From assembly GCF_018812025.1 (NCBI RefSeq), contig NC_063057.1:14904963-14968962 (forward strand): a DNA stretch of 64,000 nt. Reading direction: 5' to 3'. The position numbers were made by a program, and so were the translations under genes. Positions 12,870-24,770 of this stretch are shown here, one piece after another (the stretch's first letter is position 1; every line of letters begins with the position of its first letter). This DNA is from Megalobrama amblycephala (taxonomy: Eukaryota > Chordata > Actinopteri > Cypriniformes > Xenocyprididae). A model generated the notes under the pieces. That model saw nothing but the letters and a program-made list of their open reading frames with translations, had not been told where the DNA came from and did no database searches.

Positions 12870-14370
12870 CTGCTGTTATAGGTTCAACAGAATCAATGAG
12901 TTGAACTTAACAACCAGATCAATTCGACCTGTGAACAAATCATTAAGCTTTGGTGAACTGGATTAACTGAATCAGTGCAATTCATTTTTACAATTCAGAC
13001 ATTGCCATGACTCATACATCATCATGAATGTGCCAGTAAGAGCTAGGGCAGATATTCAGATTTTCAGTGAATATCTGTCTGGTTCTCACATAATGCTTGT
13101 ATGACTTATGAAGACTTGTAATATAGCAAATATATCTGAAAAGAACTGGCAGCACATTCTTAAGTATTCTTATCAAAGAAAATCATAAATTTTTGGAACA
13201 ACATGAGGACGAGAAAAAAAAAATGCATTGAAGTGTTGTAGATTATTAAGGAGTCGTGACTCGAGCAGTAGAATTGAAAGCATTGTGAAACATGCGAGCC
13301 CAGCTCCTATTTCTTTTTCCTTTCCTCTGAGAGTATATGTAACAGAGAGGCTGTGTGTTTGGGGGGGAAAATGCCACGTGGGCAGGAGTCAAACAATAGC
13401 TTGCTCACACAGGTGACATCATGTCATAAACGCTGCCATTAAGAGAGTGGGGCCATGGCTGGGTTGCCATGACGGTAAGCAGACCATAGAGAGGACGTGG
13501 CACGATAGCCCCCACTGCTCCTGCCAAAACAGGCATAATCATCAGGTGTAGTCACAAAACACACACATGCACAGCTCTATCTGGTCAAGTGCATGATGAG
13601 AGCCATCTTGGCTCCGAATTCCAACATTTCAGTTGGCTTCCATATGTAATCTCAAACCACAGCAATTTTCCACACAAAACACCCTCATTTCCTCTGTGAA
13701 GACACAAGACACTCTTCTTTCAAATCAAGCAGCTATTTTGGAGAGTGAAGGAGTGAATGAATAAACAGGTGGATGAACAAATGATTGAGTGAATGTATGA
13801 ATAATCAGCGACGCTTCAATAATGAGGATATTTCCTGTCAGCTTTCAGTGGCTGAAGAACAGATGTACCACACGCAGCAGATGTGTGCCGTTGGAGACAC
13901 ATCTGAAAGTTCATCTCAACGGAGGTCCTTTAAAAAACACTTTCTGTTTAGATATTGTTTTTTTGCATTTTTCTTTTCTTTTTGTTGTTGTTGTTGTTGT
14001 TTATTTTTTCATCACTCCTTGCTGCACCGCGCCAGAACTGGCCAAAGGAAAAATGGTGGAAATCTTTGGCACTCTGTAAATCTTTGAAGCGATTTGGAGA
14101 GAGATGACTTACGAAAATTACGAGCGTATCGTCAGACTCCGGTTTGAATGCACATGAAACACAACAGGGGAAATTTTCCTCAAAGATAAGTATGCAGAAA
14201 CACACAAAAACACACCCCCGCACTAACAAACCCACATACACGCACTAGCCTTACCCTCGTTTGTTTGGATTGAAGATACTTCAGGTTGAAATTGGAAGAA
14301 TGGACAAAAACAGGTACATTTAAAAATGATAATGTCCAGAGTAAAAAGTAATGAAAATATATTGTATTGT
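12870..14370. other. No gene seen; (GTT)n at 13981-14002
   Basis: Includes a partial Angel-like scrap (TTTTTGGAACAACATGAGGA, 13191-13210) and one candidate regulatory block. The frames across 13785-14241 run through the GTT repeat. Confidence 0.45.
13360..13540. promoter_or_regulatory. Candidate conserved non-coding block
   Basis: Non-repetitive, balanced-GC sequence with CACGTG (about 13375) and CAGGTG E-box-like motifs, in the sox5 upstream region. Conservation is not tested; the call rests on the lack of repeats and on composition. Confidence 0.2.
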
Positions 14371-14540
14371 ATGCACTACCATTCAAAAGTTTGGGGTTGG
14401 GAAGATTTTTTTAATGTTTTTAAAAGAGTTATCTTGCTTTTCACTTTAGAATACTGTTCTAGATAATTAGTAATTTCTTCTGAAAGATTCTGTAATACTT
14501 CAGTTATTACAAGTAGGTTACAGTGATCTTTACTTTAGAA
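14371..14540 (+). mobile_element. 5' fragment of the 'ATTCAAAAGTTTGG' repeat family
   Basis: Starts GCACTACCATTCAAAAGTTT and continues AATGTTTTTAAAAGAG. This is the terminus also seen at about 22470-22490 and 21965. It is truncated after about 170 bases. Confidence 0.75.
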
Positions 14541-15437
14541 TAATACAGTCAGCTGGTCATAATCTCTAAAAACGAAGCTTGATCATCCTGTCTGGGTTTA
14601 TTTTTGCAATAACATCAGGCTGACTGTACATTATGCCTTACTTAACTCATTTAAAAACACATATGTTATATATTTAACAATGGCATAAAGTTGTCAGACC
14701 AACAGACTGTCAACAATATCCAAACACAAATAAATAAATGTATTTCGCTACATTTCTCTAAATTAGAACACAGAACAGAAGTTTGAGAGTTTCATCTTTG
14801 GATGGCACAATGGGCATGGCTTTGTCAAGATGCTGTGAAGTCCCAGATCACATGGATTGTGAACACACACACACACTTACACACACGTACAGTGGTGTCT
14901 TTGTAAGTGAGGGCTGTGTGAGTATGATCTCTATGGATCTCCATTGTGGCGCCCATGGGAGCAGATGTCACTGGCATTCTTTCAATTGTCTCTCTCTCTC
15001 TTTCTCCCTCTCTGTTCAGAGTGCAAAGTGAACACCAGATGGAGAGACAGCGTTTTGTGCTCCAACTCTAACTGCTCATCACAATGAACACTTACATGTG
15101 ATCTGCGAGGCTGATTTTTTTTCTTCTTTTTCCTTCTCTCTCTTTTCCTCCTTGTCACAAAGAAAACAAAATACTTTTTTTTTTAACCTTTAACAACCCT
15201 CTCTTTTCCACTGTACAAGCTCAAAGCTCACAGTCTCTGAGGCTGGTGTTTGTACGGGTGTCCCTGAGCTGGGTCTACAGTCAGGCGGGTGTATTATTTC
15301 ATTAAGTGCTTTTCAGCCCAAAGGGGGATTTGGGGACAAATCTTCAGACTTGGAGTGACAAGGTCACAACCTCTGGTAACCTCTGCCTGTCACAGCACAC
15401 ACAACCCCATTCTCCTGCCTTTCAATCAACACATACT
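14541..15437. other. No gene seen; short (CA)n and (CT)n runs
   Basis: Contains ACAC at 14862-14886, CTCT near 14990-15010 and poly(T) at 15172-15184. The 82-codon frame at 14783-15031 includes the CA run and shows no domain. Confidence 0.45.
14862..14886. repeat. Short (CA)n
   Basis: Two short CA runs separated by TT. Confidence 0.9.
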
Positions 15438-15677
15438 AGGGATGGACACATGTACCAGTGTACTCAATCATAACAGCAGTGATCAGATCAGTCTGACATA
15501 TATGTACATACACAAAATTATTTTAAATGTGCACATGTACACCAAGTACTAAAGTAGTAGCATTATCTGTTGATTACCCGAGTCATCAGATGATTTATCT
15601 GTCATGTACTCGAGTAGTCAGATGATTTACCTTTCAAGTGGTCTGATTATTTATCTGTTGAGTAGTTGAGTACGATT

Positions 15678-15678
<1 letters not shown>

Positions 15679-15709
<31 letters not shown>
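15679..15709. repeat. (TAG)n microsatellite
   Basis: Ten TAG units inside the left inverted arm of the satellite-bearing element. Confidence 0.95.
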
Positions 15710-15879
15710 TGATTTATATCTGTCGAGATCGGCAGTAGTCAAATGATTTACCTGTCTATTTGATAACTAGACAGATCTGACTACTGGTGAACTTGACAGA
15801 TATATCATCTGAGTACTTGAGGGGTAAATCACTTAACTACTGCCGAACGCGACAGATATAAATCATACAACTACTCAAC

Positions 15880-17750
15880 AGATAAATAATCCGGCCACTT
15901 GGCAGGTAAATCATTTGATTACTCGAATGGTATACATCATCTGACTACTCACATACTCGACAGGTAAATCCTTAGACTATTTGAGAACTCAACAGACAGA
16001 TTATTTGACCTCTTGACGGCTAAATCATTTGACTACTGCCGAACTCGAGAGATATAAATCATACAACTACTCAACAGATAAATAATCCGGCCACTTGACA
16101 TTTGATTACTTGAAAGGTATACATCATCTGACTACTCACATATTCAACAGGTAAATCCTCTGACTATTTGAGAACTCAACAGACAGATTATTTGACTTCT
16201 TGACGAGTAAATTATTTGACTACTGCCGAACTCGACAAATATAAATCACACACTCTTGACAGATAAATAATCCGGCCACTTGGAAGGTAAATCATTTGAT
16301 TACTCGAATGGTATACATCATCTGACTACTCACATACTCGACAGGAAAATCCTCAGACTATTTGAGAACTCAACAGACAGATTATTCGACCTCTTGGCGG
16401 CTAAATCATTTCACTACTGCTGAACTCGAGAGATATAAATCATACAACTACTCAACAGATAAATAATCCGGCCACTTGACATTTGATTACTTGAAAGGTA
16501 TACATCATCTGACTACTCACATACTTGACAGGTAAATCCTCTGACTATTTGAGAACTCAACAAATAGATTATTCGACTTCTTGACGGCTAAATCATTTGA
16601 CTACTGCCAAACTCGACAGATATAAATCACACACTCTTGACAGATAAATAATCCGGCCACTTGACAGGTAAATCATTTGATTACTTGAATGGTATACATC
16701 ATCTGACTACTCACATACTCGACAGGTAAATCCTCTGACTATTTGAGAACTCAACAAATAGATTATTCGACTTCTTGACGGCTAAATCATTTGACTACTG
16801 CCAAACTCGACAGATATAAATCACACACTCTTGACAGATAAATAATCCGGCCACTTGACAGGTAAATCATTTGATTACTTGAATGGTATACATCATCTGA
16901 CTACTCACATACTCGACAGGTAAATCCTCTAACTATTTGAGAACTGAACAAATAGATTATTCGACTTCTTGACGGCTAAATCATTTGACTACTGCCAAAC
17001 TCGACAGATATAAATCACACACTCTTGACAGATAAATAATATGGCCACTTGACAGGTAAATCATTTGATTACTTGAATGGTATACATCATCTGACTACTC
17101 ACATACTCGACAGGTAAATCCTCTGACTATTTGAGAACTCAACAAATAGATTATTCGACTTCTTGACGGCTAAATCATTTGACTACTGCCAAACTCAACA
17201 GATATAAATCACACACTCTTGACAGATAAATAATCCGGCCACTTGACAGGTAAATCATTTGATTACTTGAATGGTATACATCATCTGACTACTCACATAC
17301 TCGACAGGTAAATCCTCTAACTATTTGAGAACTGAACAAATAGATTATTCGACTTCTTGACGGCTAAATCATTTGACTACTGCCGAACTCGACAGATATA
17401 AATCACACACTCTTGACAGATAAATAATATGGCCACTTGACAGGTAAATCATTTGATTACTTGAATGGTATACATCATCTGACTACTCACATACTCGACA
17501 GGTAAATCCTCTGACTATTTGAGAACTCAACAAATAGATTATTCGACTTCTTGACGAGTAAATCATTTGATTACTCGAAAGGTATACATCATCTGACTAC
17601 TCACATATTCAACTGGTAAATCCTCTGACTATTTGAGAACTCAACAAATAGATTATTCGACTTCTTGACGGGTAAATTATTTGACTACTGCCAAACTCGA
17701 CAAATATAAATCACACACTCTTGACAGATAAATAATACGGCCAATTGACA
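15880..17750. repeat. 194-bp higher-order satellite array
   Basis: The word CCGGCCACTT or its variant recurs at 15891, 16087, 16272, 16468, 16653, 16847, 17041, 17235 and 17429. Spacings are 196, 185, 196 and 185, then 194 four times. One 194-base unit splits into seven monomers of 29, 29, 32, 24, 32, 24 and 24 bases, most starting GACAG(G/A)TA and carrying AAATCAT(T/C)TGACTACT. This is a true higher-order repeat: monomers differ within a unit, but corresponding monomers match between units. Confidence 0.95.
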
Positions 17751-18339
17751 GGTAAATCATTACTCGAATGGTATACATCATCTGACTACTCGCATACTTG
17801 ACAGGTAAATTGACGGGTAAATCATGACTACTTGTGAACTTGACAGATAAATCATCTGAGACTATATCTGTTGAGTAGTTGGATGATTTATATCTGTCGA
17901 GTTTAGAAGTAATCAAATGATTTACCTGTCAAGAAGTCGAATGATCTATCTGTTGAGTTCTCAAATAGTCAGAGGATTTACCAGTTGAATATGTGAGTAG
18001 TCAGATGATGTATACCTTTCGAGGTGATTTACCTGTCTAGAAGTCAGATGATGTACTTGTCAAATAGTTGGGTAATGGTTTTGTTGAGTACTTGAGTAGT
18101 CTGATGATTTATCTTTTATCTGTCAAGTAGACAAAACAACCCCAATGGCCATCCCTAATACACACTTTAAAGACTTTATAAGTCACAAGTCTGAAAGATC
18201 ACGGGGACATCAAGAAGCGAGAAAACTGAGTACTGAAGAAATGAGGGGATGAAGATTTAAAGGAGAAGGAGTGGAGGTGGCAGGGGGGCCCAAAACAGGA
18301 GGGCGGCAGAGAAGGTTAGAGAGAATTGGGCATTGTTAA

Positions 18340-18850
18340 AGCGAGAGCACCACGTTCTGTTGATCCGAACTGATCCAAAGAAACAAAACCTCATTGTTCC
18401 TCGCAGATGGAAGCGAGTGTCGTCAAGGTAACCAGATTAATCTCCCCTTTCTGTGCTTCCTCCGGTGGAGAGTGCTAATCGGCGGGCTTCTTTCACGCTA
18501 AAGCTAGCCTCAAAGCCCGGCCTCTAACTAGCCCTCTAATTAGCCGCAATTACAATGAAGACAACATGATGAGATAATACAAATTTGCAAAATAATGACA
18601 TACCACGACAAAATATTCCTCCTACTAAGCAGCGGGTTTGTTCTCTCTCCCTCTTTCCCTTTCTCCTCTGAGCCACAATGAGCCGGGGCCCTCCTAAAGC
18701 TGCCCGGCAGGATGGTGCTGCATTATCAGACACAGAGACTCATTGTCAGCCTGCTGTTTTCTTCAATCACCAGTCCATTGTCTGGCATCTTAAATAAAAA
18801 CGACTCGAATACAAGCACACATAATGATCCCCTTCTCACCAGCATACAGA
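18340..18850. promoter_or_regulatory. Candidate conserved enhancer block
   Basis: A repeat-free block with homeodomain-type cores (CCTCTAATTAGCCGCAATTA, about 18532-18551), ATTAATCTC, and GATAATACAAATTTGCAAAA. It lies next to GC-rich sequence in an otherwise repeat-dense region. Composition fits a developmental enhancer of a gene such as sox5. Conservation is inferred, not measured. Confidence 0.35.
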
Positions 18851-19714
18851 GCAGCGCGGACAGCACTACACATCAAACGCGCACTCGCACACACACTGGC
18901 CCTGATGGACTCGGGCCCCGAACACACTGCAAAGGTGTTTCACAACACAATTAGTGCGAGGGAAAGCGGGATAGAGCTTGTGGGGGAGAAAAAAGGAGGA
19001 GGAAATGATTGAGAGAACAAAAGAAAATGAACAAATGAAAGAGAGAGAGAGAGGGTGAAATGAAGGAGAAGCGAATGGAATGGGTGTGTATACAAAAGAA
19101 TGATAGGAGAAGCAGACCGGAAAAAGGAGGAATGAAGGAAGGAAGGAAGGAAATAAGTCCATAGAACAGAGATGAGTGATGGAACAGCCTGTTTGTTTTC
19201 ATCTGGTTAGATCAAATTAAACAGCCCTCAGTCAGCTAGACAACATGCACTTATGTCATCAAACAAGACAGATAAAAAGAGAATGACTGATAGGATGTAA
19301 CAGACTGAAAGAGGGTGTAAAAACAGACACAGATAAAGAAAGGTATGAAGGAGGGTTCAGATACAAGGCTGTTATTTTGGACCCCCAAATATGATGATCC
19401 CATTTCAAGGAACCCCATTAATATACATGTAACAACAGCAATTATTCTTGAACTTAATCTATTGTAATTAACTAATTCACTTTGGTAATTAACTAATTTA
19501 CCCTCCACACAAACCTGTATATGCAGATTTGTTATGAAAAAAACAAACAAAACAATTCAGTAAATGTGTTAAATTGCATTTAGTTAAATTAGTACATTAA
19601 CTTTGACAGCCCTAAAATCATATATATGTGTGTATTTAAGGATCACTTCACATATTAGGTACAGATGCGGTCTGACTTGTACTGCGACTCTCACACTACA
19701 CACACCACAGGCTT

Positions 19715-19773
<59 letters not shown>

Positions 19774-20330
19774 AAACTACCTTGATGATAATATGATGCC
19801 TTAAGTTATTTAAAATTCCAAATCAGCCCACATTGTTAACCTCAGCAGACCTGTTTAATGATTTCACGGACTGTCACGCTGCATCTCTCTCGAGCACTTG
19901 AAGACGGCAGTCAGTGATTGGACGAGCCATTTTCAATCTCCAATCACTAAGTGTTATGCCAGATTTCTACAAGAGACTTGCTGACCTAAAGCCCTGATCA
20001 GAGTTCAGCATGTATGTGACACTGTGCGATATAGAGATAAGAGCAGCCAATGCAAAGACTTTATCCTTAGAAGCGGTTATGAAAAAGCATCAAAAAGACC
20101 CCCATCAGAGACAGACAGCCTCACTGCGCTGTTTGAAGTCTATTCCTCGTCATTAACCCAACCTGCATTCATTAACACAAACACAGTGGCTGTACTCAAA
20201 AGACGCAGCTCCCCTGATTCCTTTTCCCCCTGTTGTTTTTCCTGATACACCTTATTAGGGATTGCACTTCTCAAACCAAATAATTATTTCAAAGTCATTA
20301 AAAGGAAAAAAAATGAATAATGACATTGGG
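18850..20330. other. No gene seen; purine-rich and TA-repeat stretch
   Basis: Contains GA/GGAA-rich 18960-19150 with GAAGGAAGGAAGG, and (TA)n-poly(A) at 19717-19776. The 73-codon frame at 20024-20245 has no domain. Confidence 0.45.
19717..19776. repeat. (TA)n followed by poly(A)
   Basis: About 26 TA units followed by nine A residues. Confidence 0.97.
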
Positions 20331-20339
20331 AACACTGGA

Positions 20340-20690
20340 GACTTCTTAAACAGGGATATTTTCCCTTTGCTGTTGTGTAAACACAAGTTCAGCATGTAAT
20401 GAGCAGAAACGAATAAAAGCCGAGGCACCTAAACTAGAGCCCAGGCCAGATATTAATTTCAGCATTTCTGCTATAACATAATTGGCATAAACTTATAAGA
20501 TCCATAATTGCAAGCAGACTGATATTCATTATGTCAGGAATTTAAAAAGTTGCATATTTAAATTAACCCATTTACTCCAAGCTTGTGGACAATCTCAAAT
20601 CTAATCTGTCCATAATTGACTTATATTTCTACCAGAGATCTGTAATTTCCAAATGACTAATGCAATAAAATGCTAAGTATCTTTTCTTTT
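20340..20690. promoter_or_regulatory. Candidate conserved non-coding block
   Basis: Repeat-free, AT-rich but word-diverse: AACATAATTGGCATAAACTT, TCCATAATTGCAAGCAGACT, TTGCATATTTAAATTAACCC. The density of TAATTG and octamer-like words resembles neural or mesenchymal enhancers. Inference only. Confidence 0.3.
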
Positions 20691-21464
20691 CTTTAGATAC
20701 ATTCTTACAGTGCGTGTGTAACAGTCAATTTACAAACAAGATGTTGAACATTTCTGCTGTTATTGCAAAGGAAAAAAAACAATGTACAGTTCACTGGATA
20801 CACATTAACCGCTTGTGACAATGCCACACTTGTCACACTTAATGGAGTAAGTTGACACAATGGAACCTACCATAAATAGCCTAGAGTGGGAGACACGTGT
20901 AATTGGACATTTAACACAAAATCTTATTGTTACAAAGAGATAGTCCTTGTGATATCTTACGCGTGTGCCAACTAGCTCAATTTTCCTGTTTATAGTGTGG
21001 AAATGAGATGTGTCTGTGTACTAGGTTTTATTATATTTTATAGTCAAATCCCAGAAGTGACCATGAGCTGCGATTCTTACCTGTCTTCAGCTTCACCTGT
21101 CTTCATTCTTCTCTATAGTGACTGTGAATGTGTGGCCAAATCGTTCTGAACAGTCTGCAACACACAATCATTACAAAATTCAGATTAGCGTGCATGTGCA
21201 CAGTGCCTTTATGATCTTTGGACATTATCTCAGGAACTGTGTTACAACAAGAACTGCAATGTAAAAAAAAAGGCCGAAAGAATCATATGAATCATATGAT
21301 ATTTCATTAAGTAAAATAATAATAAAAAGAAGAAACTGTCTCTCAGAGTTAACAGAGTTTGGACACATTTGTCAGCAGTCATGTCAGATGTTAATCTCCA
21401 AGTCTCTGTCATCGTGTATCTTCATTTTTGTCAATTTTTCCTACATGAACAACAGCATGTAAGT
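20691..21464. other. No gene accepted
   Basis: On the minus strand a good donor-like gtaagaa (21080-21074) follows a short purine-rich segment whose only acceptor is weak, so an exon is not called. The rest is unique-looking AT-rich sequence. Confidence 0.35.
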
Positions 21465-21900
21465 AATTTCACAGGTGCTCAGTTGGTTTGAGATCGACTG
21501 GACCACTCCAAGACATTAACTATTTTGGTTTCAAGCCACTCCAGTCTAACTACTGCAGTATGTTACAGGTCATTGTCCTGTTAGAATCTAAATCATCTTC
21601 CAGGTCCAGGCACTCGTCCGGATTTCAGCACGCTTTCCTCCAGGGTTTATCTGGACTAAGCTCCATCCATTTTCCCCCTCTATCCTTATGAGTTTTCCAG
21701 TTTCCAGAAGGATCCCTAAAGTATCCACCATGTTTCACTGCAGGGATGCTGCATACTGCCTGAGGCTCAAAAATTTTGGTATTATCAGGTCATAGGAAAT
21801 ATCTGCAAAATGAAGCCGTTACATCCCTATGGGCAAACTTCAGCCTAAAAGTGATATGAGTTCTTTCAACAATGGTTTATTTTTGCAACATTTCTGTCAG
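21465..21900 (-). pseudogene. Degenerate Tc1-like transposase (old copy)
   Basis: On the minus strand the text follows a fish Tc1/mariner DDE transposase from its middle to the catalytic C-terminal part. A V-L-E-W stretch is followed, after a frameshift and short deletion, by D-L-K-P-T-E-H-L (about 21494-21471). This matches the family motif D-L-N-P-I-E-N-L-W, where the Glu is the third catalytic acid. The plus-strand words CAGTATGTTACAGGTCATTG, TTTCCTCCAGGGTTTATCTG, CTCCATCCATTTTCCCCCTC and CACCATGTTTCACTGCAGGG are the usual reverse text of this gene. Stops and frameshifts make it dead. The 5' part and both terminal repeats are not seen. Confidence 0.85.
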
Positions 21901-21956
21901 CGAGATTGATGAATTGAACTTGCCATTGCTAATGCACAGCTTTCTGTACTGAATGT

Positions 21957-22893
21957 ACAGTCCAGTCCAAAAGTTTGGAACCACTAAGATTTTTAATGTT
22001 TTTAAAAGAAGTTTCGTCTGCTCACCAAGGCTACATTTATTTAATTAAAAACACAGTGAAAACAGTAATATTGTGAAATATTATTACAATTTAAAATAAC
22101 TGTTTTCTATTTGAATATATTTCACAAAGTAATTTATTCCTGTGATGCAAAGCTGAATTTTCAGCATCATTACTCCAGTCTTCAGTGTCACATGATCCTT
22201 CAGAAATCATTCTAATATGCTGATCTGCTGCTCAAGAAACATTTAATGTGTACAATTGTACAAAATATTTGTGTATAATATTTTTTTTCAGGATTATTTG
22301 ATGAATAGAAAGTTCAAAAGAACAGTGTTTATCTGAAATCTAATCTTTTGTAACATTATAAATGTCTTTACTGCCACTTTTGATTGATTTAATGCATCCT
22401 TGCTGAATAAAAGTATTCATTTCTTTAATTTCTTTTCAAAAAAATAAAAATAAAAATTCTTACTGACCCCAAACTTTTGAACGGTAGTGTATAATGCTAC
22501 AGAAGCTTTGTATTTCTGATAAATGCTGTTCTTTTGAACTTTCTATTCATCAAGGAATCCTGAAAAAAAAGTACACAACTGTTTTCAACATTGAAAATAA
22601 TCATAAATGTTTATTGAGCAGCAAATCAGCATATTAGGATGATTTCTGAAGGATCACGTGACACTGAAGACTGGAGTAACGATGCTGAAAATTCAGCTTT
22701 GCATCACAGGAATAAATTACTTTGTCAAATATATTTAAATAGTACACAGTTATTTTAAATTGTAATAATATTTCACAATATTACTGTTTTTTACTGTATT
22801 TTTAATTAAATAAATGTAGCCTTGGTGAGCAGACGAAACTTCTTTTAAAAACATTAAAAATCTTAGTGGTTCCAAACTTTTGGACTGTACTGT
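21957..22893. mobile_element. 0.9-kb palindrome: two inverted copies of one cyprinid repeat
   Basis: The left copy starts ACAGTCCAGTCCAAAAGTTT; the right copy ends in its reverse complement, AAACTTTTGGACTGTACTGT. Both carry GTTTCGTCTGCTCACCAAGG, CAGTAATATTGTGAAATATT, AATTTTCAGCATC and CCAGTCTTCAGTGTCACRTG in opposite directions. They meet near 22495-22500, around CAAACTTTTGAACGGTAGTG. Related fragments lie at 6757, 8100, 14371 and 55868. No coding sequence is seen. Confidence 0.93.
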
Positions 22894-22920
22894 ATATATA
22901 CACACACACACACACACACA
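22894..22920. repeat. (TA)(CA)n microsatellite at a transposon junction
   Basis: A short TA then CA run lying exactly between the palindrome and the Tc1-like terminus. Confidence 0.95.
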
Positions 22921-23437
22921 CTGAACAAAAATATAAACGCAACACTTTTGTTTTTGCCCCCATTTTTCATGAGCTGAACTCAAAGATCTAAGACTTTTTC
23001 TATGTACACAAAAGGCCTATTTTTCTCAAATATTGTTCACAAATCTGTCTAAATCTGTGTTAGTGAGCACTTCTCCTTTGCCGAGATAATCCATCCACCT
23101 CACAGGTGTGGCATATCAAGATGCTGATTAGACAGCATGATTATTGCACAGGTGTGCCTAAGCCTGGCCACAATAAAAGGACACTCTAAAATGTGTAAAT
23201 GTGGGGGGTCCGAAAACCAGTCAGTATCTGGTGTGACCACCATTTGCCTCACGCAGTGCAACACATCTCCTTCGCATAGAGCTGATCAGGTTATTGATTG
23301 TGGCCTGTGGAATATTGGTCCACTCCTCTTCAATGGCTGTGCGAAGTTGCTGAGTATTGGCAGGCACTGGAACACGCTGTCGTATACGCCGATCCAAAGC
23401 ATCCCAAACATGCTCAATGGGTGACATGTCAGGTGAG
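22921..23437 (-). mobile_element. 3' half of a second Tc1-like transposon
   Basis: The terminus CTGAACAAAAATATAAACGC is a familiar fish Tc1-type end. Non-coding 3' sequence with TATCAAGATGCTGATTAGAC follows, then the C-terminal transposase coding region on the minus strand (separate entry). The element breaks off at about 23437, so the N-terminal half and the other terminus are absent. Confidence 0.9.
23221..23437 (-). pseudogene. Tc1-like transposase, C-terminal fragment
   Basis: About 68 codons stay open on the minus strand. The motif S-P-I-E-H-V-W-D at its start holds the third catalytic acid (Glu) of the DDE triad. It is followed by A-L-D-R-R-I-R-Q-R-V-P, an N-I-P-Q-A-T-I-N-N-L-I segment and the ending R-E-A-N-G-G-H-T-R-Y, typical of this fish Tc1 family. 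The DNA-binding N-terminus and first two catalytic acids are missing, so it cannot transpose. It is much less decayed than the copy at 21465-21900 and is from a different subfamily. Confidence 0.92.
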
Positions 23438-24029
23438 TATAATAAAATAAAACAGCAGTTTATAATAATATGAAAATTTAATTCTGAAATGGTCTGTAAT
23501 AACTGTAATATATTACGGTTATATTATAAATATAATGCATGGACATTTTCTTTGCTGTTAAAGTTATAAGTGGTAAAATATTATGAAATGTTATGGTTGG
23601 TATTGCTACAACAAAATAATAAAAAATATTTAGTATTTGCATATGCATATTTTTACAGCTACCTGTACATATGTATAGTACACAACCATTTTTCAGTATT
23701 TGAATTTTCAGTATATGACTCTTTAATGCTGATCAATCAAAAAAATCAAAAATAAATAAAAATAAAAATTGATAAACAAATGTTTTACATTGAAATAAAT
23801 ATATAAAAAAAACTTAATATAAATATGTGTGTGTGTGTGTGGAGGTAAGGGTTACCTTTAATAGGCCCTATGTGTATGTATGCATATATGTCTGTGTGTA
23901 AAAGGGAACAAGAGAGACAGAGAGAGAAGAGAAATGGGGGATGTGGGTTAATATGTGTGACTTGGTGACTGAGGATCATTACGAGATGAAAGGAATGATG
24001 TGCAGGGCCCATAATGAGACTGCAGTGTG
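23438..24029. other. No gene seen; (TG)n at 23824-23841
   Basis: AT-rich sequence, then TG run and purine-rich segment. Confidence 0.5.
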
Positions 24030-24770
24030 ATTAATACTGACACTGTGAGCTGTCTCTAATTACTCTAATTCAATCAGCCCTGTTCTACACACATTCACAC
24101 ACACAGATAACACACTTACATAAGTGCACATCAACAATATCCTCTTCTCTCTTTCAAATACAGATGTACACTCTCAGACTGAGGCTGCTGCAACTTGTTC
24201 TTTTAAATGGGAGCTGAAGCATCTGGAATGACCACGACGGGCAGCACAGAGACGCAGTCAACCATTTAAAACGGCATCCAAACGGTTAGTGAAAGAGAAC
24301 AGAGCTACAAATATACACCGGGGCGAGTTCATAAACCTGCCTGGAGTTGCTTTCGTATACAGGAAGTTATGCTACAAGCAGAGTGTGTGTGTGTGATAGC
24401 ATTGGGAAACCCAGGCGTGGTGTGTGTGAGCATCTTCCTTGACTCGCTGGTGAAAAATCACTGCGTTTCTTTGAAGAGAAATCTCCCTCCTGTCGTAATT
24501 AGCTGCGCTGCTTGACTGACGACCTCGTTAACGAGTGGCATCATGCGATTCAATTTCTCTATTTTTTTGTGCAGGAATCTGAAAGGATGTTGCTGCTAAT
24601 TATCATAATTAAGACAGCTGATTTGTTCGCTTGTACATGGGGAAGGATGGCTTTAATTAACTGAACGGTTCTGGAATAGATTTGGACTCAACACTCGAGC
24701 CTGACACTGTTTACTCTGCGCTGTTTACACGACGAACCAGTCCGATAAAATGGTTTAAGTGTTTTTCTGC
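24030..24770. promoter_or_regulatory. Candidate conserved enhancer block(s)
   Basis: A repeat-poor 0.7 kb with many homeodomain-type words: TCTCTAATTACTCTAATTCA (24053), GTCGTAATTAGCTGC (24494), CTGCTAATTATCATAATTAA (24593) and GCTTTAATTAACTG (24650). A CAGCTG E-box lies at about 24616. The density is clearly higher than in neighbouring sequence. This is the best cluster of such words in the window. Confidence 0.4.

Larger units (their letters stand above)
15438..18163. mobile_element. hAT-like element with an expanded satellite interior
   Basis: The outer ends are inverted: TAGGGATGGACAC (left) and the reverse complement of the right end, TAGGGATGGCCAT. Inside, the left 15550-15765 and right 17860-18130 segments carry the same TCAGATGATTTACCTGTC words in one orientation, while the 1.9-kb middle carries them in the opposite one. 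The parent was therefore probably a foldback hAT-like element whose core amplified. TAGGGATG-type ends occur in fish hAT elements; I found no clean 8-bp target duplication. No coding frame is plausible inside. Confidence 0.7.

Noticed and set aside
15880..17750. CRISPR-like regular repeat array
   Set aside because: Spacing is regular, but there are no unique spacers: the whole 194-base unit repeats. The genome is vertebrate, so this is a satellite.
21074..21110. 31-base exon on the minus strand before a gtaagaa donor
   Set aside because: The acceptor is weak, the segment is very short, and it contains an internal near-duplicate word (GAAGACAGGTGAAGCTGAAGACAG), so it could be low-complexity coincidence.
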